Source of the DNA: an uncultured Lachnospiraceae bacterium
Lineage (GTDB): Bacteria > Bacillota > Clostridia > Lachnospirales > Lachnospiraceae
Direction: 5' to 3'
NCBI GenBank assembly: GCA_949935685.1
Contig: CATLGN010000084.1
Location: 1-6,954, forward strand
DNA: 6,954 bases
Position 1 is the stretch's first letter; the number at the start of each line of letters is the position of its first letter. The notes under the pieces are model-generated. The model did no database searches, was not told the DNA's origin, and worked only from the letters and a program-made list of their open reading frames with translations. Shown in pieces: positions 6,840-6,954 of the stretch. Position numbers and translations under genes: made by a program.

Positions 6840-6954
6840 TTATTCCATCGCCAGCCGAAATGCCTGCAGGGATTTCATAAATTCTCCGTAAAAATTCTCC
6901 AGTTCCATATGAAGCGGGCTCGTTTCATCATACAGAATCATGTATCTGGCACTC
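6840..6954 (-). CDS. C-terminal end of an unidentified protein (partial, 5' end outside window)
   Basis: A minus-strand frame is open from the window edge (first full codon at 6953) to a TAA at 6842-6840. It gives 37 residues, starting SARYMILYDETSPLH and ending AFRLAME. The other two minus frames close quickly here, and the stop lies only 41 bases before the start of the next gene on the same strand. That spacing is what an operon would show. The tail looks like one beta strand (RYMILYD) followed by a mostly helical end (MELENFYGEFMKSLQAFRLAME). This is too little to assign a family. It is probably the preceding cistron of the GTPase/GAP1 operon, but its function cannot be read from this piece. 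Confidence 0.6.
   Translation of the reverse strand, partial: SARYMILYDETSPLHMELENFYGEFMKSLQAFRLAME

Overview
This window (6954 bases, about half G+C) is one densely packed operon read entirely from the minus strand. It has six protein-coding genes, two of them cut by the window edges. No gap between genes exceeds 41 bases. I see no tRNA, rRNA, CRISPR array, insertion sequence, terminator or convincing promoter, so the transcript starts upstream (beyond 6954) and continues past position 1. Purine-rich Shine-Dalgarno sites before the genes, one GTG start, and mixed use of AGA/CGG and ATA codons fit a Bacillota genome of the Lachnospiraceae/Clostridia type. That assignment is an inference from style, not from a marker gene.

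In transcription order the genes are: (A) the last 37 residues of an unidentified protein, stop at 6840; (B) 4852-6798, a 648-residue soluble protein with an N-terminal alpha/beta region and a long helical middle, possibly a divergent tubulin-like or other Rossmann-type protein; (C) 4149-4835, a 228-residue beta-rich protein I do not recognise; (D) 2717-4147, a P-loop GTPase with a zinc ribbon split around a ~114-residue insert, of the DO-GTPase2 type; (E) 532-2706, a 724-residue GTPase-associated protein 1 (GAP1)-like protein with four C-terminal membrane helices; (F) 1-519, a partial protein from a GTG start, with two hydrophobic segments near the cut.

The D-E pair is the key to the window. 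GTPases of the DO-GTPase type next to GAP1 proteins are known from comparative genomics as the core of predicted NTP-dependent conflict (defence or self-recognition) systems. A reasonable model, which is inference, is that the GTPase is a switch, the GAP1 protein couples it to the membrane, and B, C and F are sensor, scaffold or effector parts. Only one GTPase is visible; a partner GTPase and any effector may lie outside the window.

The most useful leads are the unassigned genes B, C and F in this GTPase operon, the membrane module on GAP1, the split zinc ribbon on the GTPase, and short decoy start codons next to several of the real starts.
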